NCBI GenBank assembly: GCA_002483145.1
Contig: DLHJ01000019.1
Coordinates: 186,001 to 250,000, forward strand
From: Cellvibrio sp. UBA7671
GTDB taxonomy: Bacteria > Pseudomonadota > Gammaproteobacteria > Pseudomonadales > Cellvibrionaceae
DNA: 64,000 nt
Reading direction: 5' to 3'
The notes below the pieces were generated by a model. That model saw only the letters and a program-made list of their open reading frames with translations, did no database searches and was not told the origin of the DNA. This document shows positions 15,735-25,005 of this stretch, piece by piece (position 1 is the first letter of the stretch; each line of letters starts with the position of its first letter). The position numbers and the translations under genes were made by a program.

Positions 15735-18700
15735 ACAAATACTTTCATTTTTTCTCGCTGGTTAATCCCACCCTGTTGTCAGCAGCACTCGCTATAGTGC
15801 TGCTGTTTTTTTTTACTAGCCTCGCATTGCGTCATATCCATTCCAGTCAGGAGCGGATTGTGCGCGCGCATCTGCAAACTTCACTCAACTCCTTCACCGA
15901 GTTGATTCAGCTCTGGCAACAACAAAATCTCGCCGCCATCCATATGTTGGCTAACTCGACCCAAGGCAAAACCCTGCTGAAACAGGTGCTGCTGGAGCAG
16001 GGCGATAAGGCTGCTACCCATGATGCGCTGCGCGAATGGTTGTATCCGGTATTGATGGTGATGGGCTTTGATGGCTTTTCAGTGATTAATCACGAGCGTG
16101 TATTGGTTGCTGCCAGTACGAAAGCTTATCGCAAACAACCGGTGTTATTGCCTGAGACCATTGAGGTGCTTGATAAAGCGCTTGCCAAGCGTCCGGCTAT
16201 TTCGCGCCCGGTAGCGGCAGTACTCCCTATCGATGGGCCGCGCGGCCTGCAACCGGCGGGCACACTTATGCAAAACATGTGTGTGCTGTTCGAATCAGAG
16301 GTCACAGCGCCCGGCTATTTTTGTTTGCGCTTCAATACCCAATCGAGTTTTTTTCCGATTTTTTTTAAAGGGCGCACCGGTCGTTCAGGCGAAATTTACG
16401 CTATCGACAACCGTGGCCGCTTTGTTACGCCCGCGCGTTTTGCGCCAACACAAATGGATAATTCAAGCACCGAAGCGCAACAACAAGCGGCGCGTATTGG
16501 GGCCGAAGTTCGGCGTCCCCTCGCTCGCGGTGAGCAGGGGCCATTGACCGATATGGTGGATTTTTTAATTAATCGTGAAGCCGGACTAATCAAAGTGGGT
16601 TATCAGGATTATCGCGGTATTTCTGTAGCCGGAGCAGGCCGCTGGATTGATGAAATGGAATTGGGTGTGATCATCGAACAGGATGTGGAAGAGGCGATGG
16701 GGCCTTATCTCGCCTCGCGCAATATTATTATCGGCTTGAGTGTCGCGGCCAATTTATTAATTGTGGTGTTGACCATCACCGCGATTCTCAATCGTCGCAG
16801 TGCATTGATGCGTGAAGGGCGTTTCCGCTCGCTGTTGGATAATTTACCGGCAGCGACACACATGACCTCCATTGATCACCAGTTGATTATGGTCAACCCG
16901 GCGTTTTGCAGCTTGCTTAAACTGGATGAAAGCGATTTGCTCGGGCGCGATATACATGACGTACCCGCACCCAACTGGCTCAAGCCACTCCTTCAAGCCG
17001 AGGAAAACGTCGGCGCTGATTCCTATTGGAATGATGTTGTCTCTGAATTGCGCCACCCCGACGGCAATCCGCGTTACTACCGCATAGTGCGTTTCCCGAT
17101 CATCCATACCAAGGGGCAAGAGCCGCAGGCGATTACCTGCATTTGGGTCGATGTTACCGAGCGGATAGTGGCCAATCAGCGCATGGAAGAGGTCAACCAA
17201 AATCTGGAACAAATGATCAATGAGCGTACCCACGAACTCATGTCCGCTAAAGATGAAGCGCTGGCTGCATCACAAACAAAAGCGGAATTCCTGGCCAATA
17301 TGAGCCATGAAATTCGCACGCCGCTCAATGCGATTATCGGTCTCGCGCATATTGCCCTGGCCAGTAAGCCCGAACCCAAGCAGCGCACTTATTTGGAAAA
17401 AATGCGCGACTCAGGTGAGCATCTGCTGCAAATTATTAATGATATTTTGAATTTCTCGCGCATGGAGGCGGGCAAACTTTCGCTCGATCACAGTGAATTC
17501 TCTATCGATCAACTCGTGGATAAAACAGTTGATCTGGTGTGGGATAAAGCAGCGGCAAAAGGCCTGCAAGTGAATGTGGAAATTGATGCGCAAATTCCCA
17601 AGGTGCTGTTGGGTGATTCCCTCCGGCTCGGCCAAATCCTTATTAATTTTTGCGCAAACGCCGTGAAATTTACCGATCACGGCAGCATCAGTATTCGTGT
17701 AACCAAAGTGCGTGATTGGCAAGAGCGCGTCGAGTTATTATTTGAAGTGGAAGATACCGGGATTGGGATTGATGCTGAAAAAGTGCAAAATTTATTTCAG
17801 CCATTCCAGCAAGTAGATTCCTCCAGCACGCGCCGTTTTGAAGGCACAGGTTTGGGGTTGTCGATTTGTAAAAATCTGGCGGATTTGATGCAGGCGCGCA
17901 TCGATGTCAAAAGTACCGAAGGGCAGGGCAGTTGTTTCCGCTTGCGCGTGCAGTTGGAAAAAAATAATCGCGCACCCGCGCCCAATATCCTGCAAGCAGA
18001 TCCCAGCCCCAAAAAATTGGCGCCCATCCACTGCAGCATTCTGGTGGTGGAAGATAATTTGCTCAACCAGGAAATTATTTTATCGCTGTTGGAGTCTATG
18101 GAAGCAACGGCTATTTGTGTCGGCTCGGGGCCAGAAGCCATCGCTATTATCCAACAGCAGGCATTTGATCTGGTATTGATGGACATTCAATTGCCGGGTA
18201 TGGACGGTGTTGAAACCACCGCGCGCATCCGCGAATTGCCGGTGGGTAAACATCTCCCCATTATTGCGGTAACTGCGAATGCGTTGCCGGGCGATAGAGA
18301 GGCCTATCTCGCCGCGGGCTTGGATGATTATTTATCCAAACCGATTGAGCCTGCGCAATTGCATAGTGTATTGGAGCAGTGGGGGCATGCCTGCCGCGTG
18401 GCCGATGATCTGGTGCCCAAAGCCAGCAGTTTTGAATTTTTGCACAATGGTGGAATCGACACGGCGCGCGCGCTGCATAATTTAATGGACAATGAGACGC
18501 TCTATCGCCGTTTGCTCGAACGGTTTGCGCGTGAGCGCGCCACATTTCCAGCACAATTGACTGGGCTGCTGGAAAACAACCCTGCAGAGGCGCTCAATCA
18601 GGTGCACTCACTTAAATCCCTCGCCGGTAGTTTGGGTATGAGCCAACTGGAAATTATTTGTTTTAATCTGGAGCAACATTTGCATAATGGTGAGTGGCAG

Positions 18701-18784
18701 CAAGAATTGGTTGATAAGCTGGGTGTTGAACTCACCGCTATGGTGGAGTTGGTCTCGCTGGGTTTAAATCTGCAACATAATTAA
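15713..18784 (+). CDS. hybrid histidine kinase with PAS, receiver and Hpt domains
   Basis: A 1023-residue tripartite kinase. Membrane helices at about 20-40 and 335-360 enclose a large periplasmic sensor (about 42-330, possibly a double-PDC/Cache fold). A PAS domain (370-485) and a coiled-coil link lead to HisKA with His532 (SHEIRTPL), then the ATPase domain (NFCANAVKF, DTGIGI, GTGLGLSI), a receiver with Asp824 (LMDIQLPGMDG) and an Hpt with His965 (VHSLKSLAGSLG). The layout is that of BarA/ArcB-type phosphorelay kinases. Its likely output is the REC-EAL protein encoded just upstream (22-bp overlap), perhaps also the FixJ-type regulator at 12591. The signal sensed is unknown. Confidence 0.92.
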   Translation: MPNKSRVNKYFHFFSLVNPTLLSAALAIVLLFFFTSLALRHIHSSQERIVRAHLQTSLNSFTELIQLWQQQNLAAIHMLANSTQGKTLLKQVLLEQGDKAATHDALREWLYPVLMVMGFDGFSVINHERVLVAASTKAYRKQPVLLPETIEVLDKALAKRPAISRPVAAVLPIDGPRGLQPAGTLMQNMCVLFESEVTAPGYFCLRFNTQSSFFPIFFKGRTGRSGEIYAIDNRGRFVTPARFAPTQMDNSSTEAQQQAARIGAEVRRPLARGEQGPLTDMVDFLINREAGLIKVGYQDYRGISVAGAGRWIDEMELGVIIEQDVEEAMGPYLASRNIIIGLSVAANLLIVVLTITAILNRRSALMREGRFRSLLDNLPAATHMTSIDHQLIMVNPAFCSLLKLDESDLLGRDIHDVPAPNWLKPLLQAEENVGADSYWNDVVSELRHPDGNPRYYRIVRFPIIHTKGQEPQAITCIWVDVTERIVANQRMEEVNQNLEQMINERTHELMSAKDEALAASQTKAEFLANMSHEIRTPLNAIIGLAHIALASKPEPKQRTYLEKMRDSGEHLLQIINDILNFSRMEAGKLSLDHSEFSIDQLVDKTVDLVWDKAAAKGLQVNVEIDAQIPKVLLGDSLRLGQILINFCANAVKFTDHGSISIRVTKVRDWQERVELLFEVEDTGIGIDAEKVQNLFQPFQQVDSSSTRRFEGTGLGLSICKNLADLMQARIDVKSTEGQGSCFRLRVQLEKNNRAPAPNILQADPSPKKLAPIHCSILVVEDNLLNQEIILSLLESMEATAICVGSGPEAIAIIQQQAFDLVLMDIQLPGMDGVETTARIRELPVGKHLPIIAVTANALPGDREAYLAAGLDDYLSKPIEPAQLHSVLEQWGHACRVADDLVPKASSFEFLHNGGIDTARALHNLMDNETLYRRLLERFARERATFPAQLTGLLENNPAEALNQVHSLKSLAGSLGMSQLEIICFNLEQHLHNGEWQQELVDKLGVELTAMVELVSLGLNLQHN

Positions 18785-18821
18785 TAATGATTGTTAACGT
18801 CATTTTTCAGTAGGAGTCGCT

Positions 18822-19106
18822 ATGCACACACTTATGGTTTTGGTCGGTGGCTTTGTGTTGTTATTTTTTTGCCAGCTAGTCGCGCGGGTATTTGCTGGTG
18901 CGGGGGTAAAACCTATGGCTAAAGCAGAGCTGCTTTTTATTCCGCTCTGGTTTGTTATAGCTGCCATCAATATGTGGATCGGTATCAACCACGCCGGTTA
19001 CACCTTTATGCAAGAGTTGCCCATCTTCCTGCTGGTGTTTGGTGTTCCTGCTGCGGCCGCGCTGCTGACCTGGTGGCGGCTCACGCATTTGCAAAAAGGA
19101 AAATAA
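18822..19106 (+). CDS. small three-helix membrane protein
   Basis: A 94-residue protein with three predicted membrane helices (about 2-25, 36-54 and 63-84) and a basic tail (QKGK). AGTAGGAG stands before the ATG. It ends 3 bp before the ltrA start, so the two are probably translated together; its function is unknown and it may be an accessory of LtrA. Confidence 0.65.
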   Translation: MHTLMVLVGGFVLLFFCQLVARVFAGAGVKPMAKAELLFIPLWFVIAAINMWIGINHAGYTFMQELPIFLLVFGVPAAAALLTWWRLTHLQKGK

Positions 19107-19109
19107 TTG

Positions 19110-20285
19110 ATGTTGTCTTTACTCCGCGCGCGCGGTCGTGACCCGGGTGGTAGTAACCAGAGTGGCAAGGTCACTATGGTTGAACTGTTTTTCGATTTGG
19201 TGTTTGTATTTGCCATCACCCAAATCTCCCATTCACTGCTTGCACATTTAACGCTCGACGGCGCGATCAAACATTTTTTGCTCTTGCTCGCCGTCTGGTG
19301 GGTTTGGATTTACACCTCTTGGGTCACCAACTGGTTAGACCCTGAACGTCTGCCAGTACGTTTATGTTTATTTGCATTGATGCTTGCGGGCTTGTTGATG
19401 TCTGCCTCTATCCCCGATGCGTTTGGCGAGCGCGGATTATTATTTGCCTGTGCTTATGTGTGTATGCAAGTGGGACGCACAGCATTTTTCCTCTACGCGA
19501 TCCGCAACAGCGCGCGCAATTTTGTGCGCAGTTTCCAGCGCATTTTTATCTGGTTGTGCCTCTCGGCGGTGTTCTGGCTCGCTGGTGGATTTGCGGAAGG
19601 GCAGCCGCGTTTTATCCTCTGGTGCATTGCTTTTTTTATTGAATTTATTTCGCCCGCTGCACTTTTTTGGGTGCCGGGTTTGGGGCGTGCAAGTACAACG
19701 GATTGGGATGTGGAAGGCAACCACATGGCTGAGCGCTGCGCCTTGTTTGTGATTATTGCGCTGGGTGAATCGTTGCTGGTGACGGGGGCAACCTTTGCGG
19801 ATCAAGAGTGGACCGCCAATGTTATCGCCGCATTTTTGGTGGCGGTGGTTGGTTCAATTGCGCTCTGGTGGATTTATTTTGATTCAGGTTTGCAACGTGC
19901 TCATCACCGCATCCTTCATTCTGCTGACCCCGGCAGCCAAGCGCGCCTCGCTTACACTTATATGCATGCGCCGATTGTAGCGGGCATTATAGTCTGCGCG
20001 GTTGCCGACGAGCTGGTGCTTGCCCATCCCGACCATGCATCTCCAGCAGGGGTGGCGGCAATTATCGGCGGCCCTGCGCTGTATCTATTGGGCTGCATGT
20101 TATTTAAATGGGTGACCAATGACCGCCGGACACCGCCCTTGTCACACATGGTTGGTTTGCTGTTGCTGCTTGCTGCCATTCCGCTCGCCACCCATCACCA
20201 TTTTTCTGCATTGGGATTGAGTGCGGTCACTACCGGGATTCTGGTTGTGGTAGCAATATGGGAGACAATGGCGCTAAAAGATTAA
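19110..20285 (+). CDS. ltrA: low-temperature-requirement A family membrane protein
   Basis: A 391-residue protein of about ten membrane helices. The N-terminal signature VTMVELFFDLVFVFAITQISH and the later VIIALGESLLVTGA are the two best conserved LtrA stretches. The family was named from a Listeria mutant unable to grow in the cold; its molecular function is not established. The start is ATG 19110, with AAAAAGGA upstream and immediate coupling to the preceding small membrane-protein gene. Confidence 0.88.
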   Translation: MLSLLRARGRDPGGSNQSGKVTMVELFFDLVFVFAITQISHSLLAHLTLDGAIKHFLLLLAVWWVWIYTSWVTNWLDPERLPVRLCLFALMLAGLLMSASIPDAFGERGLLFACAYVCMQVGRTAFFLYAIRNSARNFVRSFQRIFIWLCLSAVFWLAGGFAEGQPRFILWCIAFFIEFISPAALFWVPGLGRASTTDWDVEGNHMAERCALFVIIALGESLLVTGATFADQEWTANVIAAFLVAVVGSIALWWIYFDSGLQRAHHRILHSADPGSQARLAYTYMHAPIVAGIIVCAVADELVLAHPDHASPAGVAAIIGGPALYLLGCMLFKWVTNDRRTPPLSHMVGLLLLLAAIPLATHHHFSALGLSAVTTGILVVVAIWETMALKD

Positions 20286-20344
20286 ATTTTCGTTCCGATA
20301 AAAATTATATTGTCTTTTATGGCAGGGCTTTTTGTAAAAAGTCG

Positions 20345-20425
20345 TTGCGAATCACAAGATCAATAAAATTTTTCTGTTAGCGTGAGGCCTGTTTTGGGTT
20401 ATTCCTGCGATACAGTGATTCGCAA
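20345..20425. repeat. 11-bp inverted repeat upstream of the PEP-CTERM gene
   Basis: TTGCGAATCAC (20345-20355) recurs inverted as GTGATTCGCAA (20415-20425), 59 bp apart, with no mismatch. The second arm ends 29 bp before the downstream start. It could bind a regulator with looping, or form the base of a leader structure. Confidence 0.45.
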
Positions 20426-20454
20426 TCTCTTCACAAAAATGATCGGAGGTTATT

Positions 20455-21114
20455 ATGGGCGCCATATTTTATCGCATCGTAAAACAAATAAAAAAATTTG
20501 CACTTCCGACGGTAATCGCGTTGGTACTGACAGGAACAAACTCCGCCAATGCAGTTGTTATTGATTTTGACGACATTCAATATGTACCTGCTGATGAAAT
20601 GTTCCCTCATTTTTCTGATAACCCGCTCACCGACCAGTACCTCGACAAAGGTTTATTGATTGACGGTGGTTTTCTGGTAGGTGAATCCCTTCCCGATGGT
20701 AGCAATGACAACCAACTGCTCGGCAGTAACTTTTTACTGCTCAGGTTTGTCGGTAACTTGCCAACCTACGTCAGTATGTATGTCAGCGCGGCACATGAGC
20801 AGGCAGTATTTCTCAATGCCTTTGGCGAAGGTGGTTGGCTCGCACAAAAACAAACATCAGGTTATGCAGGTCCCTACAATGAAACACCTTATATCGATAA
20901 TCAGTTAGTGAGTTTTTATGCACCCGAGGGGATTTCTTTTATTACACTGGAAGCCTTTTATGGATTAAGAACGGGCGCTGTGGTGGATAATTTATTTTAC
21001 GACTATTCCACATCGGTTCCTGAACCATCACTATTCATATTGTTGATAAGCGGCTTGTTAATGATTGCACTGAGTTCTGTTATTCATAGGCAATGCAAAC
21101 TGGTTGAAAAATAA
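20455..21114 (+). CDS. secreted PEP-CTERM protein
   Basis: This 219-residue protein has an N-terminal signal peptide (to about residue 33, TNSANA) and a C-terminal PEP-CTERM signal: VPEPSLF, a hydrophobic helix and the basic tail HRQCKL. PEP-CTERM proteins are cut and anchored by an exosortase, and often belong to exopolysaccharide or biofilm systems. The middle part (VIDFDDIQYVP, then a beta-rich region ending TGAVVDNLFYDY) looks like the lectin-like domains frequent in this class. GGAGG stands at good distance before the ATG. A very strong terminator follows. No exosortase is in the window. Confidence 0.85.
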   Translation: MGAIFYRIVKQIKKFALPTVIALVLTGTNSANAVVIDFDDIQYVPADEMFPHFSDNPLTDQYLDKGLLIDGGFLVGESLPDGSNDNQLLGSNFLLLRFVGNLPTYVSMYVSAAHEQAVFLNAFGEGGWLAQKQTSGYAGPYNETPYIDNQLVSFYAPEGISFITLEAFYGLRTGAVVDNLFYDYSTSVPEPSLFILLISGLLMIALSSVIHRQCKLVEK

Positions 21115-21126
21115 TCCTGGTTGAAA

Positions 21127-21187
21127 AAAACCGGCAGGAAATTGGCGCAGATAGTGCGCACCAATGTCCTGCCGGTTTTATTTTTTG
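21127..21187. terminator. bidirectional Rho-independent terminator
   Basis: AAAACCGGCAGGA pairs with TCCTGCCGGTTTT, with an inner ATTGG/CCAAT stem, followed by a T-run on the plus strand. It separates the PEP-CTERM gene from the convergent YCII-PhnB gene. Confidence 0.88.
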
Positions 21188-21193
21188 CATTGG

Positions 21194-22051
21194 TTATTGC
21201 GCGGGTTCTTCACCCGGCAACATCACCATCCAACCCACACCAAATTGGTCAGTGACCTGCCCGTAGAGCGGCGACCAAAAGGTTTTCATCAGCGGCATAT
21301 CCACTTTTCCACCGTTGCTCTCAAGTGCGGCAAAAATGCGGCGAGCTTCATCTTCATCAGGAACATTCAGTGCCAGGCGAAATCCGCTGAATTTCTCCAC
21401 ATCATTGCAACCATCAGATGCCATTACCCGCACATTGCCGAGGCTAAATTCAGCGTGCATGACTTTATTTTCAAAACCGTCTTGAAGCATTCCCTCAGGA
21501 ACAGCATCAGGGCTCTCGTTAAAACGTATCAGGAATTTAACATCCGCACTTAAATGTTGTTTATAAAACGCCAGGGCTTCATCGCAGCGGCCAGAGAAAA
21601 ATAAGTAGTTGTTCACTTCTACTTTTTGCATGGCTAATGCATGGCGCAATGCAGCATCTTTTTCTCGTGATGCGCCATCGGGGTCAGCAACCGCAAAATC
21701 CTCGATCTCATAAAAGGTGCGGATCTCGATATCCGACTCTTCCTCTTCCATCGGATTAGGGCATTTCTTCACCCACTCAACGGCCTCTTCCATGGATTTC
21801 ACATTCCAAATCCAATAACCGGCAATTAATTCATTTGTTTCAGTAAAGGGGCCAGTCGTCACTACCCGCTTGTCGCCGCTAAAGCGCACACGCAAGCCTT
21901 GGCTGCTGGGCTTAAGCCCGTCGCCCGATTCCATAATGCCGGCTTTTACCAGCTCCTCATTAAAATTCATCATCGCTGACATCAGCGCCTCAGTTGGCAT
22001 TTTTCCCGCTTCAGAACCGGGCGATGCTTTTACTATGACCATGACTTTCAT
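21194..22051 (-). CDS. YCII-PhnB (glyoxalase-fold) fusion protein
   Basis: A 285-residue protein of two joined families. Residues 1 to about 125 form a YCII/DGPF-type domain (MKVMVIVKA start, then VTTGPFTETNELIAGYWIW). Residues about 143-285 form a PhnB-type vicinal-oxygen-chelate domain (NYLFFSGRCDEALAFYKQHL, and WSPLYGQVTDQFGVGWMV). Both families are common as separate small proteins beside ECF sigma factors; no sigma factor is next to this gene. Function is unknown. ATG 22051 has GGAGAT upstream and starts the YCII domain exactly. Confidence 0.82.
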   Translation of the reverse strand: MKVMVIVKASPGSEAGKMPTEALMSAMMNFNEELVKAGIMESGDGLKPSSQGLRVRFSGDKRVVTTGPFTETNELIAGYWIWNVKSMEEAVEWVKKCPNPMEEEESDIEIRTFYEIEDFAVADPDGASREKDAALRHALAMQKVEVNNYLFFSGRCDEALAFYKQHLSADVKFLIRFNESPDAVPEGMLQDGFENKVMHAEFSLGNVRVMASDGCNDVEKFSGFRLALNVPDEDEARRIFAALESNGGKVDMPLMKTFWSPLYGQVTDQFGVGWMVMLPGEEPAQ

Positions 22052-22143
22052 TGTGGTATCTCCTATATAAACCAATATTTAGGGTGGGTTTTGTTACTTG
22101 CTACCCAATAGTCGAACGGCGTTTGGGGAAATCGACAGCGGGA

Positions 22144-23424
22144 TTAAAATAAAAACTGAAAAAGTTCCTGCGCATGGGATATCAAATAAAGCAGACAACC
22201 TATACATCCACCCACGATGGTGCCGTTGATGCGTATATATTGCAGATCTTTGCCTATATTCAATTCAATCTGGCGTGACATTTCTTTGCTATCCCAGCCT
22301 TTCACCGTATCCCGGATATGTGCCGTTAGGAATAGCGCAAAATCTGGAGCCATTTTTTTTGCTGCGTCTTCCATATGCTGATTAAGGGATTGGCGTAAAT
22401 TTGCATCGTGCGCCAGGGTTTCTCCTAACCATTGACCGGCAGCACTGATTTTTTGATGCAGCACGGAATTCTTATCTGCACAGTCGCGTTTGAGCCAGTC
22501 TTTTAAATCGCGCCAGAGTTCACCCATATAGGTATTAAAGGTTTCATCATTTTTTAAGTAGCGTTTGATTTCTTCTGCCTTTTCAAAAAACTCGGGATCT
22601 GTTTTCAAACGTGTAATAAAATCTTTTGTGTAGCCATCAAATTTAATGCGCAGTTGATGGTCAGGGTTCTCGTTAATCTCATTCAATAAGCGGCTTGCTG
22701 CTTTAATTGCAATGTCAGCACCGGTGCGACCAACCCAACCTGAAGGCATAATTTTTTCTGCAACCGGGTGTTCATCTTTAAGCCAGTCAACAATTCCTTC
22801 GGCGATAAAGGTCTGCGTCTCGTTCTCGGCTAAAATTGATGCAAACTGATTAATCCCTTCGTTAAGCAGGGCCTGGTGGCGATTATTTTTAGTCATGACG
22901 TCTAGGAGCATGCCAGCGGATTGGGATAAATCGATTTTGTCCAGCATCGCATGAATCGCTTTGGTCATGAATTTTTGCACAGCTGCGTCTTCGATAAAAT
23001 CGAGCATGCCCGCGGTTATTTTGACTAAATAGGTACCCAGTTTTTTGGTGTTGTCGGCGGCACACAACCAGTCTGCCGCTTTTTGTGCAGGATCGTGTTT
23101 TTGAATGAGCGCAACAATGGACTCCACATCCAGAAATTTTTCTCGCACAAACAGCGCGAGATTATCTGCAATTTTATCCTTATTTTTTGGAATAATTTCG
23201 GTGTGCGCAGAGACAATTGGAATGGGTACGCGTTTGAACAGCGCCACTACCGCAAACCAGTCTGCCAGCGCGCCCACCATAGCCGCTTCAGATATCGCCC
23301 TCATTAATCCGACCCACCATCGCTCGGCAGGCAAAAATAACGTACTAATAAAAGTGAGCGCGGCAAACGCCAGAAAATACATAGCAAGGCGTTTGGATTT
23401 TTGCAGTTCGATTTCTTTAGTCAT
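22144..23424 (-). CDS. DUF445 family membrane protein
   Basis: This 426-residue protein has an N-terminal membrane helix (about 13-30), the conserved GALADWFAVVALFKRVPIPI stretch with the following HTEIIP, a long helical middle, and a C-terminal helix (GTIVGGCIGCLLYLI). These are the DUF445 (YjiN-like) features. The function of the family is unknown. It ends in a short gap before the YCII-PhnB gene and is read the same way. Confidence 0.85.
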   Translation of the reverse strand: MTKEIELQKSKRLAMYFLAFAALTFISTLFLPAERWWVGLMRAISEAAMVGALADWFAVVALFKRVPIPIVSAHTEIIPKNKDKIADNLALFVREKFLDVESIVALIQKHDPAQKAADWLCAADNTKKLGTYLVKITAGMLDFIEDAAVQKFMTKAIHAMLDKIDLSQSAGMLLDVMTKNNRHQALLNEGINQFASILAENETQTFIAEGIVDWLKDEHPVAEKIMPSGWVGRTGADIAIKAASRLLNEINENPDHQLRIKFDGYTKDFITRLKTDPEFFEKAEEIKRYLKNDETFNTYMGELWRDLKDWLKRDCADKNSVLHQKISAAGQWLGETLAHDANLRQSLNQHMEDAAKKMAPDFALFLTAHIRDTVKGWDSKEMSRQIELNIGKDLQYIRINGTIVGGCIGCLLYLISHAQELFQFLF

Positions 23425-23450
23425 TTACTGATCACTCCCTTACAACACTG

Positions 23451-24341
23451 CTATTTTCTGGTGGCGAGGGTAACACCGCTAATCACCAGTAAAGCTCCGA
23501 GTAGCTGCACCAGTGTAATGGGCTCATGCAATATCAGGGCGCCAAGAAATAAGGTAATCACCGGGCCAATGCTACCAAGAATTGCCGCACGGCCACTGCC
23601 AATGACACTAATGCCCTTATTCATTAAAAAACTGGGAATAACCGTACAAAAGAACGCGAGGACTATTGCTAAAACATATACCGGTTGCGGTTGCTTAAGA
23701 TTAGCAACTCCTTCCAGCGTTAAACTGTGCAGTATCACACCTACGCAAGCGGATAACATGGCGTAAGCCGTGAAACGGCTGGCACCAACTTTGGGAATCG
23801 TATCGCCCGCCAGGACGACAAATAAAGCGAAAAAAATGGTACTCAGGATAACCAGGCTCGTACCCAGCAAAGTGTAGTTCCATTCGCTGGTTAAGCGTAA
23901 ATCCTGGATAAATACCAACAACATGCCTGCATAAGCCAGTGCCAATGCAATTTTTGTTTTAGGTGTTATTTTTTCCTTTTTCCAAAATGCCAACATCAAT
24001 AACACCAGTGTTGGATAGATGTACAAAATCAATCGCTCCAAGCCCGCCGAGATATATTGCAGCCCCATAAAATCGAGCAGGCTGGAGACGTAATAACTCA
24101 ACAACCCCAGCCCGATAATTTTCCAGCCATCACCTTTTGCGAGTGGTGTGAGTTGTTGGGTTTGCAACCAGAGCGCAACCGCTGCATAAAATGGAATTGC
24201 AAATAACATACGCAATGCCAGCAATGGCGTAGCGGTGATTCCATATTGATACGCGAGCTTGATGACAATCCCCTTTGCAGCAAAACAAAAGGTGCCGACA
24301 AGAATGCAAATAATACCGATGATCGCAGGAGGATATTTCAT
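23451..24341 (-). CDS. EamA-type drug/metabolite transporter
   Basis: About 296 residues with ten predicted membrane helices in two EamA repeats, and the C-terminal GPVITLFLGALILHEPITLVQLLGALLVI pattern of the DMT superfamily. Such proteins export amino acids or other metabolites; the substrate cannot be told from sequence. The start is ATG 24341; a TTG at 24353 is in frame but less likely. No strong ribosome-binding site is visible for either. Confidence 0.85.
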   Translation of the reverse strand: MKYPPAIIGIICILVGTFCFAAKGIVIKLAYQYGITATPLLALRMLFAIPFYAAVALWLQTQQLTPLAKGDGWKIIGLGLLSYYVSSLLDFMGLQYISAGLERLILYIYPTLVLLMLAFWKKEKITPKTKIALALAYAGMLLVFIQDLRLTSEWNYTLLGTSLVILSTIFFALFVVLAGDTIPKVGASRFTAYAMLSACVGVILHSLTLEGVANLKQPQPVYVLAIVLAFFCTVIPSFLMNKGISVIGSGRAAILGSIGPVITLFLGALILHEPITLVQLLGALLVISGVTLATRK

Positions 24342-24393
24342 GGCGGGGTTCAAGGTGGTGGATGCGACATCATAAAGGCGGTGTGGTAACTAC

Positions 24394-25005
24394 TCAATCA
24401 TCAATATGAACAAGCGCATCGCCAGCTGTTTCATTAATGACTTGTTGCGTAAATAACTCTGCTTGCGCAGCGGCGAGGCTGATTTGCAAAGTGACTTGCA
24501 TGGCATAGTCCACATGTAAAACCTGCCCTTGATACGTATTCACTAGATGGCGAATTTTGGTTTCCTTGGCGAAATCCACAGTGATATGAATGTGTATGCA
24601 GGGGGTCACTTCTACTAACTGCGCGCAATTCACTGCTGCAGATACTGCGCCCGAATACGCACGCACCAATCCCCCCGCACCTAATTTCACTCCGCCAAAA
24701 TAACGCACTACCACGGCAAGCGAATTGCCCAACTCGCGTTCAGTCAATACATGCAACATAGGTTTTCCCGCTGTACCGGAAGGTTCACCATCATCGCTAA
24801 ATGCTTGTGTCTGCGGCTGGCGGGTATTTCCGATTACATATGTCCAGCACACATGGGCCGCATCGGGATATTGTTTTCGGTAGCCATCAACATGCACCAT
24901 CGCTTCATCACGCGAAGTAACAGGGTGTAGAAAGGTTAAAAATTCACTGTTTTTTTCTTCAGTGGTTGCTGCGATAGGTGCGGCGAGAATGGTGTAGATG
25001 GACAT
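24394..25005 (-). CDS. yigZ: YigZ/IMPACT family protein
   Basis: This 203-residue protein has the YigZ/IMPACT core, KNSEFLTFLHPVTSRDEA and the SDDGEPSGTAGKPML box followed by VVVRYFGGVKLGAGGLVRAY, and a C-terminal DUF1949-type domain. The family is linked to translation or ribosome-associated regulation, but the bacterial function is unsettled. I started it at ATG 25005; upstream sequence in frame is rich in Ser/Thr/Pro and unlike the family. A perfect -10 TATAAT lies on the minus strand at 25042-25037. Confidence 0.9.
   Translation of the reverse strand: MSIYTILAAPIAATTEEKNSEFLTFLHPVTSRDEAMVHVDGYRKQYPDAAHVCWTYVIGNTRQPQTQAFSDDGEPSGTAGKPMLHVLTERELGNSLAVVVRYFGGVKLGAGGLVRAYSGAVSAAVNCAQLVEVTPCIHIHITVDFAKETKIRHLVNTYQGQVLHVDYAMQVTLQISLAAAQAELFTQQVINETAGDALVHIDD

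Noticed and set aside
20300-20455. Sigma-54 promoter, as known for some PEP-CTERM genes
   Set aside because: TGGCAG is followed by TTTGTA at roughly the right distance, but the essential GC of the -12 element is absent.
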